Shown: positions 16,143 through 26,300 of the stretch, in pieces
How positions within the stretch are numbered: position 1 is the first letter of the stretch
How the letters are laid out: the number at the start of each line of letters is the position of its first letter
Assembly: GCA_020631395.1 (NCBI GenBank)
Contig: JAHDHI010000032.1
Location: 1-50,387, forward strand
Direction: 5' to 3'
Length of the DNA stretch: 50,387 nucleotides
Origin: Bizionia sp.
GTDB lineage: Bacteria; Bacteroidota; Bacteroidia; Flavobacteriales; Flavobacteriaceae
Notes under the pieces: model-generated
The model's input: the letters and a program-made list of their open reading frames with translations, nothing else
The model's database searches: none
What the model was told of the DNA's origin: nothing
Program-made: the position numbers and the translations under genes

Positions 16143-17936
16143 TTAGTGTTGCAGTTCTTCTTCTCCTTCTTTGAGAGGTATTATTTGAGATACATAATCC
16201 TCATCATGACCAGGCTTGCTATAGTCATAGGCCCAACGGTGCACATGAGGGATTTCTCCTGGCCAGTTACCGTGAATGTGCTCAACCGGTGTCGTCCATT
16301 CCAAAGTATTGGACTTCCATGGATTCTGTATGGCTTTCTTTCCAAAGAATATGCTGTTGAAAAAGTTATACAAGAATACAATTTGAAAAGCACCTCCAAC
16401 AAGTGCAAATATCGTGATAACGACATTTACGTCGGCCAGATCATCGAACAATGGAAAGTTACTATTCGTGTAATAACGTCTTGGCAAACCTGCCATTCCT
16501 ATAAAGTGCATAGGAAAGAATACGCCATAGGCACATATTGCGGTCACCCAAAAGTGAACATATCCCAAGTTCTTGTTCAACATACGTCCAAACATCTTAG
16601 GAAACCAGTGATAGATTCCTGCAAACATTCCATAAAGTGCAGAGATTCCCATTACCAAGTGGAAGTGAGCCACTACGAAATATGTATCGTGCACGTTGAT
16701 GTCCAAAGCACTGTCTCCAAGGATTATTCCTGTCAAACCTCCTGTAATGAACGTTGAAACCAATCCAATTGAAAACAGCATTGCTGGATTCATTTGGAGG
16801 TTTCCTTTCCATAATGTGGTTATATAGTTGAATGCCTTTACTGCTGAAGGAATTGCTATCAATAGTGTCGTAAACGTAAATACAGATCCCAAGAAAGGAT
16901 TCATTCCTGAAATAAACATATGGTGTCCCCAAACAATAGTCGATAAGAATGCTATTGCCAAAATGGAAGCTACCATTGCTCTATATCCAAAGATCGGTTT
17001 ACGTGAGTTCGTTGCTATAATTTCAGATGTTATTCCCAATGCAGGCAACAATACTATGTATACCTCAGGGTGTCCCAAGAACCAGAACAAGTGTTCGAAC
17101 AATACTGGAGAACCGCCTTGATAGTGCAATACCTCCCCTTGAATGAATATGTCCGACAAGAAGAACGATGTCCCGAAACTTCTATCCATCAACAACAACA
17201 AGGCTGCAGATAACAATACAGGGAATGAAATAATACCGATAACAGCTGTTACGAAAAATGCCCAAATGGTCAATGGAAGCCTAGTCATAGACATTCCTTT
17301 GGTTCTTAGGTTGATTACCGTTACAACATAGTTAAGCGATCCCAACAATGATGAAGCAATGAAGATTGCCATAGATGCCAACCACATCGTCATACCTGCT
17401 CCAGAACCACCTTGAGCCAAGGGTAGAGCACTCAATGGAGGATATATCGTCCATCCTGCTGCTGCTGGTCCTGCTTCCACGAAGAAAGACAATACCATAA
17501 TAACGCTGGATATGAAGAACAACCAATAGGATATCATATTAAGAAATCCAGAAGCCATATCTCTTGCTCCAATTTGCAATGGAATCAACAAGTTACTAAA
17601 TGTTCCACTCAATCCTGCCGTCAATACGAAGAATACCATTATGGTACCGTGAATGGTAACCAATGCCAAATAAATATCCGCGTCCATAACACCATCTGGT
17701 GCCCATTTCCCCAATAATGCTTGAAATATTGCATTTGGCTCTTCTGGCCATGCAATTTGCATACGCATCATAAGTGACATCATAACACCGATAACTCCCA
17801 TAATAGTACCCGTTATAAGGTACTGTTTGGCTATCATTTTATGATCTTGACTAAATATGTATTTAGTTATAAACGTTTCTTTATGATGGTGACCATGATC
17901 GTCGTGTGCGTGAGTATCTGCTGCGTGTGCTGACAT
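16143..17936 (-). CDS. ctaD: Cytochrome c oxidase subunit I
   Basis: Catalytic haem-copper subunit reducing oxygen to water and pumping protons. A 597-residue polytopic membrane protein with at least 12 helices. The ligand motifs are complete: the low-spin haem His in VTIHGTIMVFF, the CuB/cross-link motif GHPEVYI, WGHHMFISG, and VHDTYFVVAHFHLVMG carrying the last CuB and haem ligands. The HPEVY motif with its Tyr marks an A-type oxidase. The first 18 residues contain seven His (AHAADTHAHDDHGHHH), an unusual cytoplasmic leader. It is the last gene of the act-cox operon, 24 bases after subunit II and followed by a strong hairpin. No subunit III or IV gene follows it. Confidence 0.98.
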   Translation of the reverse strand: MSAHAADTHAHDDHGHHHKETFITKYIFSQDHKMIAKQYLITGTIMGVIGVMMSLMMRMQIAWPEEPNAIFQALLGKWAPDGVMDADIYLALVTIHGTIMVFFVLTAGLSGTFSNLLIPLQIGARDMASGFLNMISYWLFFISSVIMVLSFFVEAGPAAAGWTIYPPLSALPLAQGGSGAGMTMWLASMAIFIASSLLGSLNYVVTVINLRTKGMSMTRLPLTIWAFFVTAVIGIISFPVLLSAALLLLMDRSFGTSFFLSDIFIQGEVLHYQGGSPVLFEHLFWFLGHPEVYIVLLPALGITSEIIATNSRKPIFGYRAMVASILAIAFLSTIVWGHHMFISGMNPFLGSVFTFTTLLIAIPSAVKAFNYITTLWKGNLQMNPAMLFSIGLVSTFITGGLTGIILGDSALDINVHDTYFVVAHFHLVMGISALYGMFAGIYHWFPKMFGRMLNKNLGYVHFWVTAICAYGVFFPMHFIGMAGLPRRYYTNSNFPLFDDLADVNVVITIFALVGGAFQIVFLYNFFNSIFFGKKAIQNPWKSNTLEWTTPVEHIHGNWPGEIPHVHRWAYDYSKPGHDEDYVSQIIPLKEGEEELQH

Positions 17937-17960
17937 AATCTAATATCGTTTTTCTTTTTA

Positions 17961-19034
17961 TTATTTATTAAGAGAATCTTTGAATGCCTTCTGTGTTTTC
18001 AACCAAGCATCGTATTCTTCTTGTGTTTCTACTATTATCTTCATTTGCATGTTGTAGTGGGACTTACCACAAATCTTATTACATAATAATAGATAGTCGA
18101 ATTCGTAACGTTCCAAAGCATCTTCGCCTTTTTCAATCAATGCCTTGCTCTTCTCTACTCTAATCCTATTGATATTTTGAACCTTGTCGATCATTTCAGG
18201 AGTAACCCTCATATCTTCCGTAGTAACGGTAGGAGTAAACCCAAACTGAGTGATCATACCAGGTACACAGTTCATCTGCGCTCTAAAGTGAGGCATGTAA
18301 GCCGAGTGCAATACGTCTTGCGAACGCATCTTGAACAATACTGGACGTCCAACCGGCAAATGAAGTTCGGTCGTAATGATGTCATCTTGTGCATTTGGAT
18401 CGGATTCATCCACCCCCAATATGTTGGCACGATCAATATCAATCAATCTCACGTTTGCCTTACCCAAAGTGTTGTCTGCTCCAGCATATCTTGCTTTCCA
18501 GTTGAACTGCTGAGCATACAACTCGACTACTAGAGTATCGTCTTCTTCGGAAACATTCATTATCTCTGTCCAAGTGAACAATCCTTGAATAATCAAACCT
18601 GCCAATACTATTACTGGTATAATCGTCCAAATTGCCTCCAATTTGTTGTTGTCTGCAAAGAACAATGCTTTCTTCCCCTTTTCTCCTCTATATTTGAATG
18701 CGAAGTAATGCAATAGAAACTGAGTTACCGTTTGCACCAAGAAAATGATAACCATTGAGATAATCATTAGATTATCGATCCCAGGACCATGCTCCGATGC
18801 GGAATTGGACATTAATGGCAAATCACCGAACTTAACGAAACATATAATGGTGATTACATAAATGAAGATTAAGAAACCTAACATTAAGTATCCATTTATT
18901 TTATTGTCTCCGTCGTGTGCTATTTGACTTTCGTCTCCATTGGCATTGCCTTGGGTCAAATCAAATATTTTTACCATTTGCCATATGGCAACTGAAATAA
19001 ATACTAAAACTAAAATTGATAATAAAGCCGTCAT
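17961..19034 (-). CDS. ctaC: Cytochrome c oxidase subunit II
   Basis: Receives electrons from a cytochrome c through a binuclear CuA centre and passes them to subunit I. Two or three N-terminal transmembrane helices (1-22, 48-65 and about 82-112) are followed by a charged loop and the periplasmic cupredoxin domain. The CuA ligands are visible: His in DVLHSAYMPHFRAQ and the motif CNKICGKSHYNM, which gives Cys, Cys, His and Met. The C-terminus has no fused haem c domain, so this is not a caa3 subunit. At 357 aa it is longer than usual because of an extra N-terminal helix and an acidic insert around 195-215. It lies 29 bases downstream of actF, linking the oxidase to alternative complex III. Confidence 0.97.
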   Translation of the reverse strand: MTALLSILVLVFISVAIWQMVKIFDLTQGNANGDESQIAHDGDNKINGYLMLGFLIFIYVITIICFVKFGDLPLMSNSASEHGPGIDNLMIISMVIIFLVQTVTQFLLHYFAFKYRGEKGKKALFFADNNKLEAIWTIIPVIVLAGLIIQGLFTWTEIMNVSEEDDTLVVELYAQQFNWKARYAGADNTLGKANVRLIDIDRANILGVDESDPNAQDDIITTELHLPVGRPVLFKMRSQDVLHSAYMPHFRAQMNCVPGMITQFGFTPTVTTEDMRVTPEMIDKVQNINRIRVEKSKALIEKGEDALERYEFDYLLLCNKICGKSHYNMQMKIIVETQEEYDAWLKTQKAFKDSLNK

Positions 19035-19063
19035 TGTTGTCGTTCTTCTTTACTTATTTATTA

Positions 19064-20449
19064 TTAATAATGGAAATGTTCGCTTTCTTTTAGGAAAGGG
19101 TTTCTTTTTGCTACCAATGGCTGCTTGGATATCGCATAGAACACTATGAATATGAATAAACCTGCAAAGAATAACATAGAACATATTTCTGGTATACCAA
19201 TGTGCCATTGATCTCCAACCGTAGCCGGCATGATCATATTGAAAATATCAAAATAGTGTCCCACCAATATTACCAATCCTGCCATTACGACAAACCAAGG
19301 GATGCGCTTGTAATCGCTGTTCATCAATATCAATAGTGGGAATATGAAATTCATAGCCAACATTCCGAAGAATGGCAACTTGTAGTCTTCAATACGTGTT
19401 ACGAAATATGTTACTTCCTCTGGAATGTTTGAGTACCAGATTAGCATAAATTGTGAGAACCATAGGTAGGTCCAGAAAATACTAAAGGCAAACATAAACT
19501 TCGCCAAATCGTGCAAATGACTATCATTTACTTGAGGCAACAAACCTTTACCTTTCAAATACATTGTTATCAATGCAATGACCGTGATACCACATACCAT
19601 CATTCCAGCCAATACATACCATCCGAATAGGGTACTGAACCAGTGTGGATCCACACTCATTATCCAATCCCATGACATCATGGATTCCGTATAAAGGAAG
19701 AATACCAAGAATGCAGCAGAAATACGGAATGTCTTCTTGAAGTTTTTGTTGTCGTTAGCTTGGTCTTGCGCCAAAGAGAATTTTCTTGAAAAATATCTAT
19801 AAGCACTCCATCCTCCAATAAACACCAATGCTCTAATGACAAATCCTGTAGTATTTAACCAGCCTTTTTTTCCAGCAACCAAAGCATCATATTTTGGGCT
19901 ACCTTCTTTAACCATGTCCGGATTCATCCAAACGAAGATGTGATCACCAGCAAAGACAGCTATGGCTACAACAATCAATGCACCTGGCAACAAATAGTAT
20001 GTAATCCCTTCCATTATTCTAAACAACAACGGCGACCATCCTGCTTGTGCAGCATATTGTACGGCATAAAACGCCAATACTCCCAAAGCAATCATCATGA
20101 AGAAAAACGCCGCAATGTACAATGCTGAATATGGTCTATTGTGTACTGCATGCAGTACATGATTTACGTGCTTTGTATGTTCGTCCACGCTATCGTGTCC
20201 TGATGCATGATCATTGGTAGTCGTATGATTTTCACTATGAGCTTCTTCTTTGTGAGAATCGAGATTATTTGTCTCTTCATGACCAACTGCTTCTCCGTGT
20301 CCTCCACCATGATGTGATTCATTGGCCAACATCGTCTCTACTTCGTCAAATGTTTTATCAGAATCCATGAAACCGTATACTATACCCAATGCTCCAATGA
20401 GCATTAGTACGAAAGCAGCTATTTTTAGTCTATTTGAAAATGTGTACAT
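19064..20449 (-). CDS. actF: Alternative complex III subunit ActF (quinol:cytochrome c oxidoreductase)
   Basis: Integral membrane subunit of alternative complex III, a homologue of the NrfD-like ActC that lacks a fully confirmed quinone site. 461 residues with about ten transmembrane helices. An N-terminal helix (8-27) is followed by a 60-residue His-rich hydrophilic segment (about 44-104, 14 His), then the rest of the helices. Typical family stretches are SVDPHWFSTLFGWYVL and FSIFWTYLWFSQFMLIWYSN. It sits between actE and ctaC with short gaps of 26 and 29 bases, so it is co-transcribed with both. The His-rich segment is not needed for the core fold and may bind metal; that is inference. Confidence 0.95.
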   Translation of the reverse strand: MYTFSNRLKIAAFVLMLIGALGIVYGFMDSDKTFDEVETMLANESHHGGGHGEAVGHEETNNLDSHKEEAHSENHTTTNDHASGHDSVDEHTKHVNHVLHAVHNRPYSALYIAAFFFMMIALGVLAFYAVQYAAQAGWSPLLFRIMEGITYYLLPGALIVVAIAVFAGDHIFVWMNPDMVKEGSPKYDALVAGKKGWLNTTGFVIRALVFIGGWSAYRYFSRKFSLAQDQANDNKNFKKTFRISAAFLVFFLYTESMMSWDWIMSVDPHWFSTLFGWYVLAGMMVCGITVIALITMYLKGKGLLPQVNDSHLHDLAKFMFAFSIFWTYLWFSQFMLIWYSNIPEEVTYFVTRIEDYKLPFFGMLAMNFIFPLLILMNSDYKRIPWFVVMAGLVILVGHYFDIFNMIMPATVGDQWHIGIPEICSMLFFAGLFIFIVFYAISKQPLVAKRNPFLKESEHFHY

Positions 20450-20475
20450 ATCTATATATAAACTTTATCTAAATC

Positions 20476-21033
20476 TTATTTTTCTAAATCCGCCTTTAAC
20501 TTTAAAACGTATGCAATTACCTGCCAACGTTCTTCCTCGTTAATAAGGTTAGCATAAGAACCCATTGCATTCTTACCATAATAAATAGTGTGATAGGCTC
20601 CTCCTTCTGTAATTGCTCGCCCTGCATCCGCATAACTAGGAACACCTAATATTTTTTCACGCTTCACCAATTTACCTTGTCCTTTTCCTTTATTGCCATG
20701 GCAGATTCCACAGTAGATGTCATATAGCTCCTTTCCCCTTGCCAAATCTACATTTGTAGAATCCAAAGGACTCTTCAAAGTTTCTTTGGCTAGCGAGAAG
20801 CCTTCATTGGTGTTGGCTATGTCAAAGGGAGTATATCCTCTGGGAATAGAACCTTCAACTGGCAACTGAGCTTCAACTCCATTGGCAAATGCATTGGACT
20901 CTTGGTATGTTTCATAACCAACAGACTCATACATGTTTGGCATATACTCATAGTTTGGTCTAGAATCTTTCTTGCATGAAGCAAAAGAGATTAAAACTAC
21001 TGTTAATATTGTTATTTTAATGATACTTTTCAT
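20476..21033 (-). CDS. actE: Alternative complex III subunit ActE, monohaem cytochrome c
   Basis: Lipid-anchored periplasmic cytochrome c, the probable electron exit from the complex toward the oxidase. Signal peptide with lipobox FASC (Cys20). The haem site is CGICH with Cys108, Cys111 and His112, and a likely Met157 axial ligand in NAMGSY. 185 aa, the usual size. The neighbours actD (9 bases) and actF (26 bases) confirm the role. Confidence 0.95.
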   Translation of the reverse strand: MKSIIKITILTVVLISFASCKKDSRPNYEYMPNMYESVGYETYQESNAFANGVEAQLPVEGSIPRGYTPFDIANTNEGFSLAKETLKSPLDSTNVDLARGKELYDIYCGICHGNKGKGQGKLVKREKILGVPSYADAGRAITEGGAYHTIYYGKNAMGSYANLINEEERWQVIAYVLKLKADLEK

Positions 21034-21042
21034 CTTGTATAA

Positions 21043-21573
21043 TTAATGCGCTTTATCTACTATGTTTATCTCAACTGCTCCTGTTCCCACCAACAGACTC
21101 TCTAATTCCTTTTCATTACCGTGTACTGGTATTTCCATTAAGAAATGGTCATCTGTCGTTCTTGGATCTGGATTTTCAGCTTTCTTAAAAGGCCACATTC
21201 TACTACGCATGTAAAATGTAATTACCATTAAGTGAGCGGCAAAAAATACCGTTAGCTCGAACATGATCGGCACAAACGCCGGCATATTCTCCAAATAGCT
21301 AAAACTTGGTTTACCACCAATGTTTTGTGGCCAATCTTCAATCATGATGAAATTCATCATTATGACTGCTACACATAGGCCAACACATCCGTACATGAAT
21401 GATGCGATGGCAATTCTCGTTGGAGCTAATCCCATTGCCTTATCTAGTCCGTGAACCGGAAACGGCGTGTATATCTCTTCGATGTGATGTTTTTCAGCTT
21501 TTACTTTCTTAACAGCTGCCATTAAAACATCGTCATCGGTATAAATAGCGTGAATTACTTTTGAAGCTTCCAT
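21043..21573 (-). CDS. actD: Alternative complex III subunit ActD (DUF3341)
   Basis: Membrane subunit of alternative complex III with two central transmembrane helices (about residues 55-80 and 97-122) and cytoplasmic ends. The pattern YTPFPVHGLDKAMGL followed by the first helix is characteristic of the DUF3341 family. 176 aa, normal length. It is 9 bases from actE and 10 from actC, consistent with tight co-translation. It has no cofactor motif; its role is structural. Confidence 0.95.
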   Translation of the reverse strand: MEASKVIHAIYTDDDVLMAAVKKVKAEKHHIEEIYTPFPVHGLDKAMGLAPTRIAIASFMYGCVGLCVAVIMMNFIMIEDWPQNIGGKPSFSYLENMPAFVPIMFELTVFFAAHLMVITFYMRSRMWPFKKAENPDPRTTDDHFLMEIPVHGNEKELESLLVGTGAVEINIVDKAH

Positions 21574-21583
21574 ATGCTACTCT

Positions 21584-23320
21584 CTAGTTTATTAAGTTTT
21601 TAGCTTGTCCTGACCAATCATCGCGTTCTGCTCTTCCTGGGAAAGAACCTGTAATTGAATCTAACAAATCGTATTCTTTTTTCGTCATTTTGCTAACTTG
21701 TAGGAAAGAATAAATACCAATTCCATTTAGCACTTGTTCCATTTTTGGGCCAATGCCGTTTACCTTTTTAAGGTCATCCGGTGTTTCCGTACTAGGATCA
21801 AAAGTTCCTATTGTTCCCAATAAGCTATTTACACTTTCTGTACTGTCTACTTTAGCTTCAGGTGAAGCATTGGCAACAGTAGTTGCTATCTTCCCATTGG
21901 AAGTTCTTGCATCGGATCCAGTTCCGACCAAACTATCTCCTCTTTCTCTAATGTTCTTATAACGCTCTCCAGAAGATTTCAATATTGTTTTCACCTCTGC
22001 CTGTGCAATTACAGGGAATGTTCTAGAATACAACAAGAACAATACGAAGAAGAATCCTATCGTGCCTATGAAGATCCCTATGTCTACGAACGTTGGTGAG
22101 AACATTGTCCATGATGAAGGCAAGTAATCTCTATGCAACGACGTTACGATGATCACGAAACGCTCAAACCACATTCCTATGTTTACTACGATCGAGATGG
22201 CAAAAGAGAACATGATGCTCGTTCTCAATTTCTTGAACCACATGAATTGTGGAGAGAACACGTTACAAGACATCATTGCCCAGTATGCCCATGCATAAGG
22301 TCCCGTTGCTCTGTTCAAGAAAGCATATTGTTCATATTCCACTCCTGAATACCATGCAACGAACAACTCTGTTATATAGGCTACACCAACTATCGAACCC
22401 GTAATCATGATCACTATGTTCATCAACTCGATGTGTTGTACCGTGATATAGTCTTCCATATTACATACTTTTCTCATGATGATAAGCAAAGTATTTACCA
22501 TTGCAAATCCGGAGAATATTGCTCCTGCTACGAAGTATGGTGGAAATATGGTCGTGTGCCAACCTGGTATTACCGATGTTGCGAAATCGAAGGATACGAT
22601 CGTGTGTACCGAAAGTACCAATGGTGTTGCCAAACCTGCCAATACCAAAGAAACCTCTTCGAAACGTTGCCAATCCTTAGCTCTACCCGTCCATCCAAAA
22701 CTCAACAAGCTGTATATCTTCTTTTGAAATGGCTTGACGGCTCTATCTCTTATCATTGCAAAATCTGGTAACAAACCTGTCCACCAGAATACCAATGATA
22801 CAGACAAATACGTTGAGATTGCAAATACATCCCATAGCAATGGAGAGTTAAAGTTTACCCATAGAGATCCAAATTGATTTGGAATGGGTAATACCCAGTA
22901 TGCCAACCAAGGTCTTCCCATATGTATTATTGGGAACAATCCTGCTTGTACGACCGAGAAAATCGTCATTGCTTCTGCAGAACGGTTAATTGCCATTCTC
23001 CATTTTTGACGGAACAATAGTAGTACCGCAGAAATCAGTGTTCCTGCGTGACCGATACCAACCCACCAAACGAAGTTAGTAATATCCCAGGCCCAACCCA
23101 CGGTTTTGTTCAAACCCCAAGTTCCAATACCTGTTGATACTGTGTAAATGATACAACCAATTCCCCAAAGAAATGCGATAAGTGCGATTGAGAATACAAT
23201 CCACCACTGTTTGTTTGCTTTTCCTTCTACAGGAGCAGCGATATCAACAGTTACATCGTGATACGATTTTTCGCCTGTAACTAAAGGTCTTCTAATAGGT
23301 GCTTCGTAATGAGACGCCAT
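21584..23320 (-). CDS. actC: Alternative complex III subunit ActC (NrfD-like) with C-terminal helix-hairpin-helix tail
   Basis: Polytopic quinol-binding subunit of alternative complex III (NrfD/PsrC family). Residues about 38-470 hold the helices, with characteristic stretches such as NFVWWVGIGHAGTLISA, IHMGRPWLAYWVLP and HTIVSFDFATSVIPGWH. The protein is 578 aa, roughly 100 longer than a usual ActC. After a low-complexity linker (about 470-512) comes a helix-hairpin-helix domain at about 515-578: DLKKVNGIGPKMEQVLNGIG, then YSFLQVSKMTKKEYDLLD and ending RAERDDWSGQAKNLI. This type of tail is known from C-terminal extensions of other Bacteroidota proteins such as ribosomal L21. Its job here is unknown. 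The gene is co-transcribed with actB (35 bases) and actD (10 bases). Confidence 0.95.
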   Translation of the reverse strand: MASHYEAPIRRPLVTGEKSYHDVTVDIAAPVEGKANKQWWIVFSIALIAFLWGIGCIIYTVSTGIGTWGLNKTVGWAWDITNFVWWVGIGHAGTLISAVLLLFRQKWRMAINRSAEAMTIFSVVQAGLFPIIHMGRPWLAYWVLPIPNQFGSLWVNFNSPLLWDVFAISTYLSVSLVFWWTGLLPDFAMIRDRAVKPFQKKIYSLLSFGWTGRAKDWQRFEEVSLVLAGLATPLVLSVHTIVSFDFATSVIPGWHTTIFPPYFVAGAIFSGFAMVNTLLIIMRKVCNMEDYITVQHIELMNIVIMITGSIVGVAYITELFVAWYSGVEYEQYAFLNRATGPYAWAYWAMMSCNVFSPQFMWFKKLRTSIMFSFAISIVVNIGMWFERFVIIVTSLHRDYLPSSWTMFSPTFVDIGIFIGTIGFFFVLFLLYSRTFPVIAQAEVKTILKSSGERYKNIRERGDSLVGTGSDARTSNGKIATTVANASPEAKVDSTESVNSLLGTIGTFDPSTETPDDLKKVNGIGPKMEQVLNGIGIYSFLQVSKMTKKEYDLLDSITGSFPGRAERDDWSGQAKNLIN

Positions 23321-23355
23321 AATCCTTTTATAATTGTTTGTTAATTAATCTTTTT

Positions 23356-26300
23356 TTATGCTTCTTTCGTGTTTCTCACTTTGGTATGGTACTGAACGTT
23401 AGGTTTGGTACCAACACTTTCCAACAAGTGATACATACGATCGTCTTTTAAAAGTTTTGCAACTTCACTCTTTTTGTCGTTTATGTCTCCAAATGCCATT
23501 GCACCACTACTACAAGCAGCAGAACAAGCCGTTTTGAACTCTCCATCTTTGATGACACGTCCATCTCTTTTGGCATCAAGAATCGTCTTCTGTGTCATTT
23601 GAATACACATGGAACATTTCTCCATTACCCCACGAGATCTTACCGTTACATCTGGATTAATAACCATTCTTCCCAAGTCGTCATTCATGAAGTAATCGAA
23701 CTCATCATTCCCATTGTATAGGAACCAGTTGAAACGACGTACCTTGTAAGGACAGTTGTTTGCACAATATCTTGTACCAACACAACGGTTATAAGCCATG
23801 TGGTTTTGTCCTTGACGACCATGTGATGTAGCTGCTACTGGACAAACAGTTTCACAAGGCGCGTGATTACAGTGTTGACACATTACTGGTTGGAAAGCTA
23901 CTTGTGGATTGTCTGCAGCTATTTCCAATTCACCAAATCCTCCTAAAGAACCATTGTCTCCAGACAATCCGGAGAATCCGTCTTTCTTGTCATTGTCTTC
24001 AGCGAATGTATCTTCACTTGAATAATATCTATCTATACGCAACCAGTGCATGTCACGGCTACGACGAATTTCTTCCTTACCTACTACTGGCACGTTGTTT
24101 TCAGCATGACAAGCTATGACACAAGCCCCACATCCCGTACAGGCGTTCAAGTCTATCGACAAGTTCAAGTGATGTCCTATAGAACGATCGAATTCATCCC
24201 ATAGATCAACATCTGGAGAAGTCACCGGTGTTTCCTCGTGATTCAAAGATACCACAGGGATAGCGTTCCAATGTCCCCTATCCTTAGTATTGAAAACCTC
24301 CAATGTGGTCTCCCTGATGATGTCTCCACGACCCATCAATGTATTTTGCAACTGTACACAAGCAAACTCGTGCATACCAGTTGCTTTGCTTATCGTTACA
24401 TTTTGTACCGTATCGAAACCATGGTACAATGCATAGGCATTGACACCTGTTTTCATTTCTTCTTTCAATCCAGCACTAGTTCTACCATACCCGAAAGACA
24501 GTCCGAAAGAACCTTTCGCTTGTCCTGGTTGGATGATTACCGGTGCTGTTATCGTAGTTCCATTTACCGTGACATCTGCATAACTACCATTCAAGGCTCC
24601 TGTAGCCTCATGCTCATTGATCAATCCCATTTCCTTTGCATCCATAGCAGAAACAGTCAAATAGTTGTCCCAAGATGTTCTAGTGATAGGATCTGGAAAT
24701 TCTTGCAGCCATGGATTGTTGGCTTGTTGTCCATCTCCCATTCCCACCTTGGTGTACAAGGTAAGTTCATTTCCTTTTGATGTCGCTTGAGCCAATGCTC
24801 TTGCAGCATTTCCAGAAGGAGTCTCTCCTCCTGCAGCTTCTACAGCATCAGAAGTAACTTCCGTTCCTGTTGGCACTGTTGTAGTTGTTACAAAGACACC
24901 ATCGTGCAATGCCTTGTTGAACGAAGCTCCATTCAATATGCTTTCGTTCCATACGTTCTTGACATAGTCATTGTATGACACATCGTTTCCATTCCACACC
25001 AACAATACTTCTTGAAATTGTTTTGTATCGAACAAAGGACGAATCGTAGGTTGTATCAACCCGAAGTGTCCTTTCTTTATTTCCACATCTCCCCAAGACT
25101 CCAAGTTATGAGGTGCTGCAGCTATGTATTGTGCCAAAGATGATGTTTCATCCACTTTCATGGAGAATGCGATCGACAATGCCGTTTTCTTCAAACCAGC
25201 TGCAAAGTCATTTGCATTTGGCAAAGTATACATTGGATTGACTCCGCTCATTATGATCGCACCAACATTGCCTGCTTTCATATCTGCGATCAATGTGGCT
25301 ATTTTTGAATTGTCACCTTGTCTTGTTTGTATCGTATTTACGGTATCGAATGCCTTACTTTTGATGTACTCGTTGATCTCCAACACAACAGTTTGAGCAT
25401 TGACATCCTGAATACCCGTCACAACGACTCCATTGCTACCTGCCTTCACGACTTGATTTGCTGCCTTTTGAACAGCTTCATCAATGTGCTTCGGAAGATT
25501 TACTGAAACGGAACCTCCAACGACCAGGCTATGCAATTTGGCCAAAGCCAATTTTTGCTGTGTTGGTGTCAATGGTACACGCTTGTCTGCATTTGCCCCA
25601 GAAAGAGACATGTTGGATTCAAATTGTATATGACGTGACATTTTCCCATGATTGGGAACACGTCCTTTTGCATATCCTGAATCAAAGCCTCCACCTTGCC
25701 AGTCTCCTAAGAAATCCGCCCCAACAGAAACTATCGTTGCCGCTTTGGAGAAATCGTAATTTGCAAGAGCTCGCTCTTTATATTTGGCTTGAAACGCATC
25801 CAACGCTGCTGATTCTGATACTGCATCATATTGTACGTGATTTACATTCACATACTTTTCCTTGAACTCAGAAATCAATTTTCTTGTAGATGGGCTGGCG
25901 TATGTTTGCGTAAGCAACACGATTTGTCTTCCAGAATCTCTTAAATCTGCAAGCTTTTGTGTTGTTTCTGCCTGCAATGCAGACCAAGAGATTACACTCT
26001 CACCCTTCATTGGGGTCTTCAATCTCTTACTGTCATACAAACCTAAAACCGATGCATTGACTCTTGCATTTGCACTACCATTGGCACTTGCAAGATCATT
26101 GTTTTCAATTTTAATTGGACGACCCTCTCGAGTTTTTACCAAAACGCTAGCAAAATCAAAACCATCCGCCACCGTGGTAGCATAATAATTGGCCACACCT
26201 GGAATAATGGTATCTGGCTGAACTACGTAAGGAATTGATTTTATTACTGGCCCTTCGCAAGCTGCCAAAGATGCAGCGGCTGTGCTAAAACCAACATATT

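Noticed and set aside
16146-16757. 203-codon plus-strand ORF opposite the oxidase subunit I gene
   Set aside because: It lies wholly inside a highly conserved gene on the other strand and its Cys/His/Tyr-rich translation has no signal, repeat or known motif.
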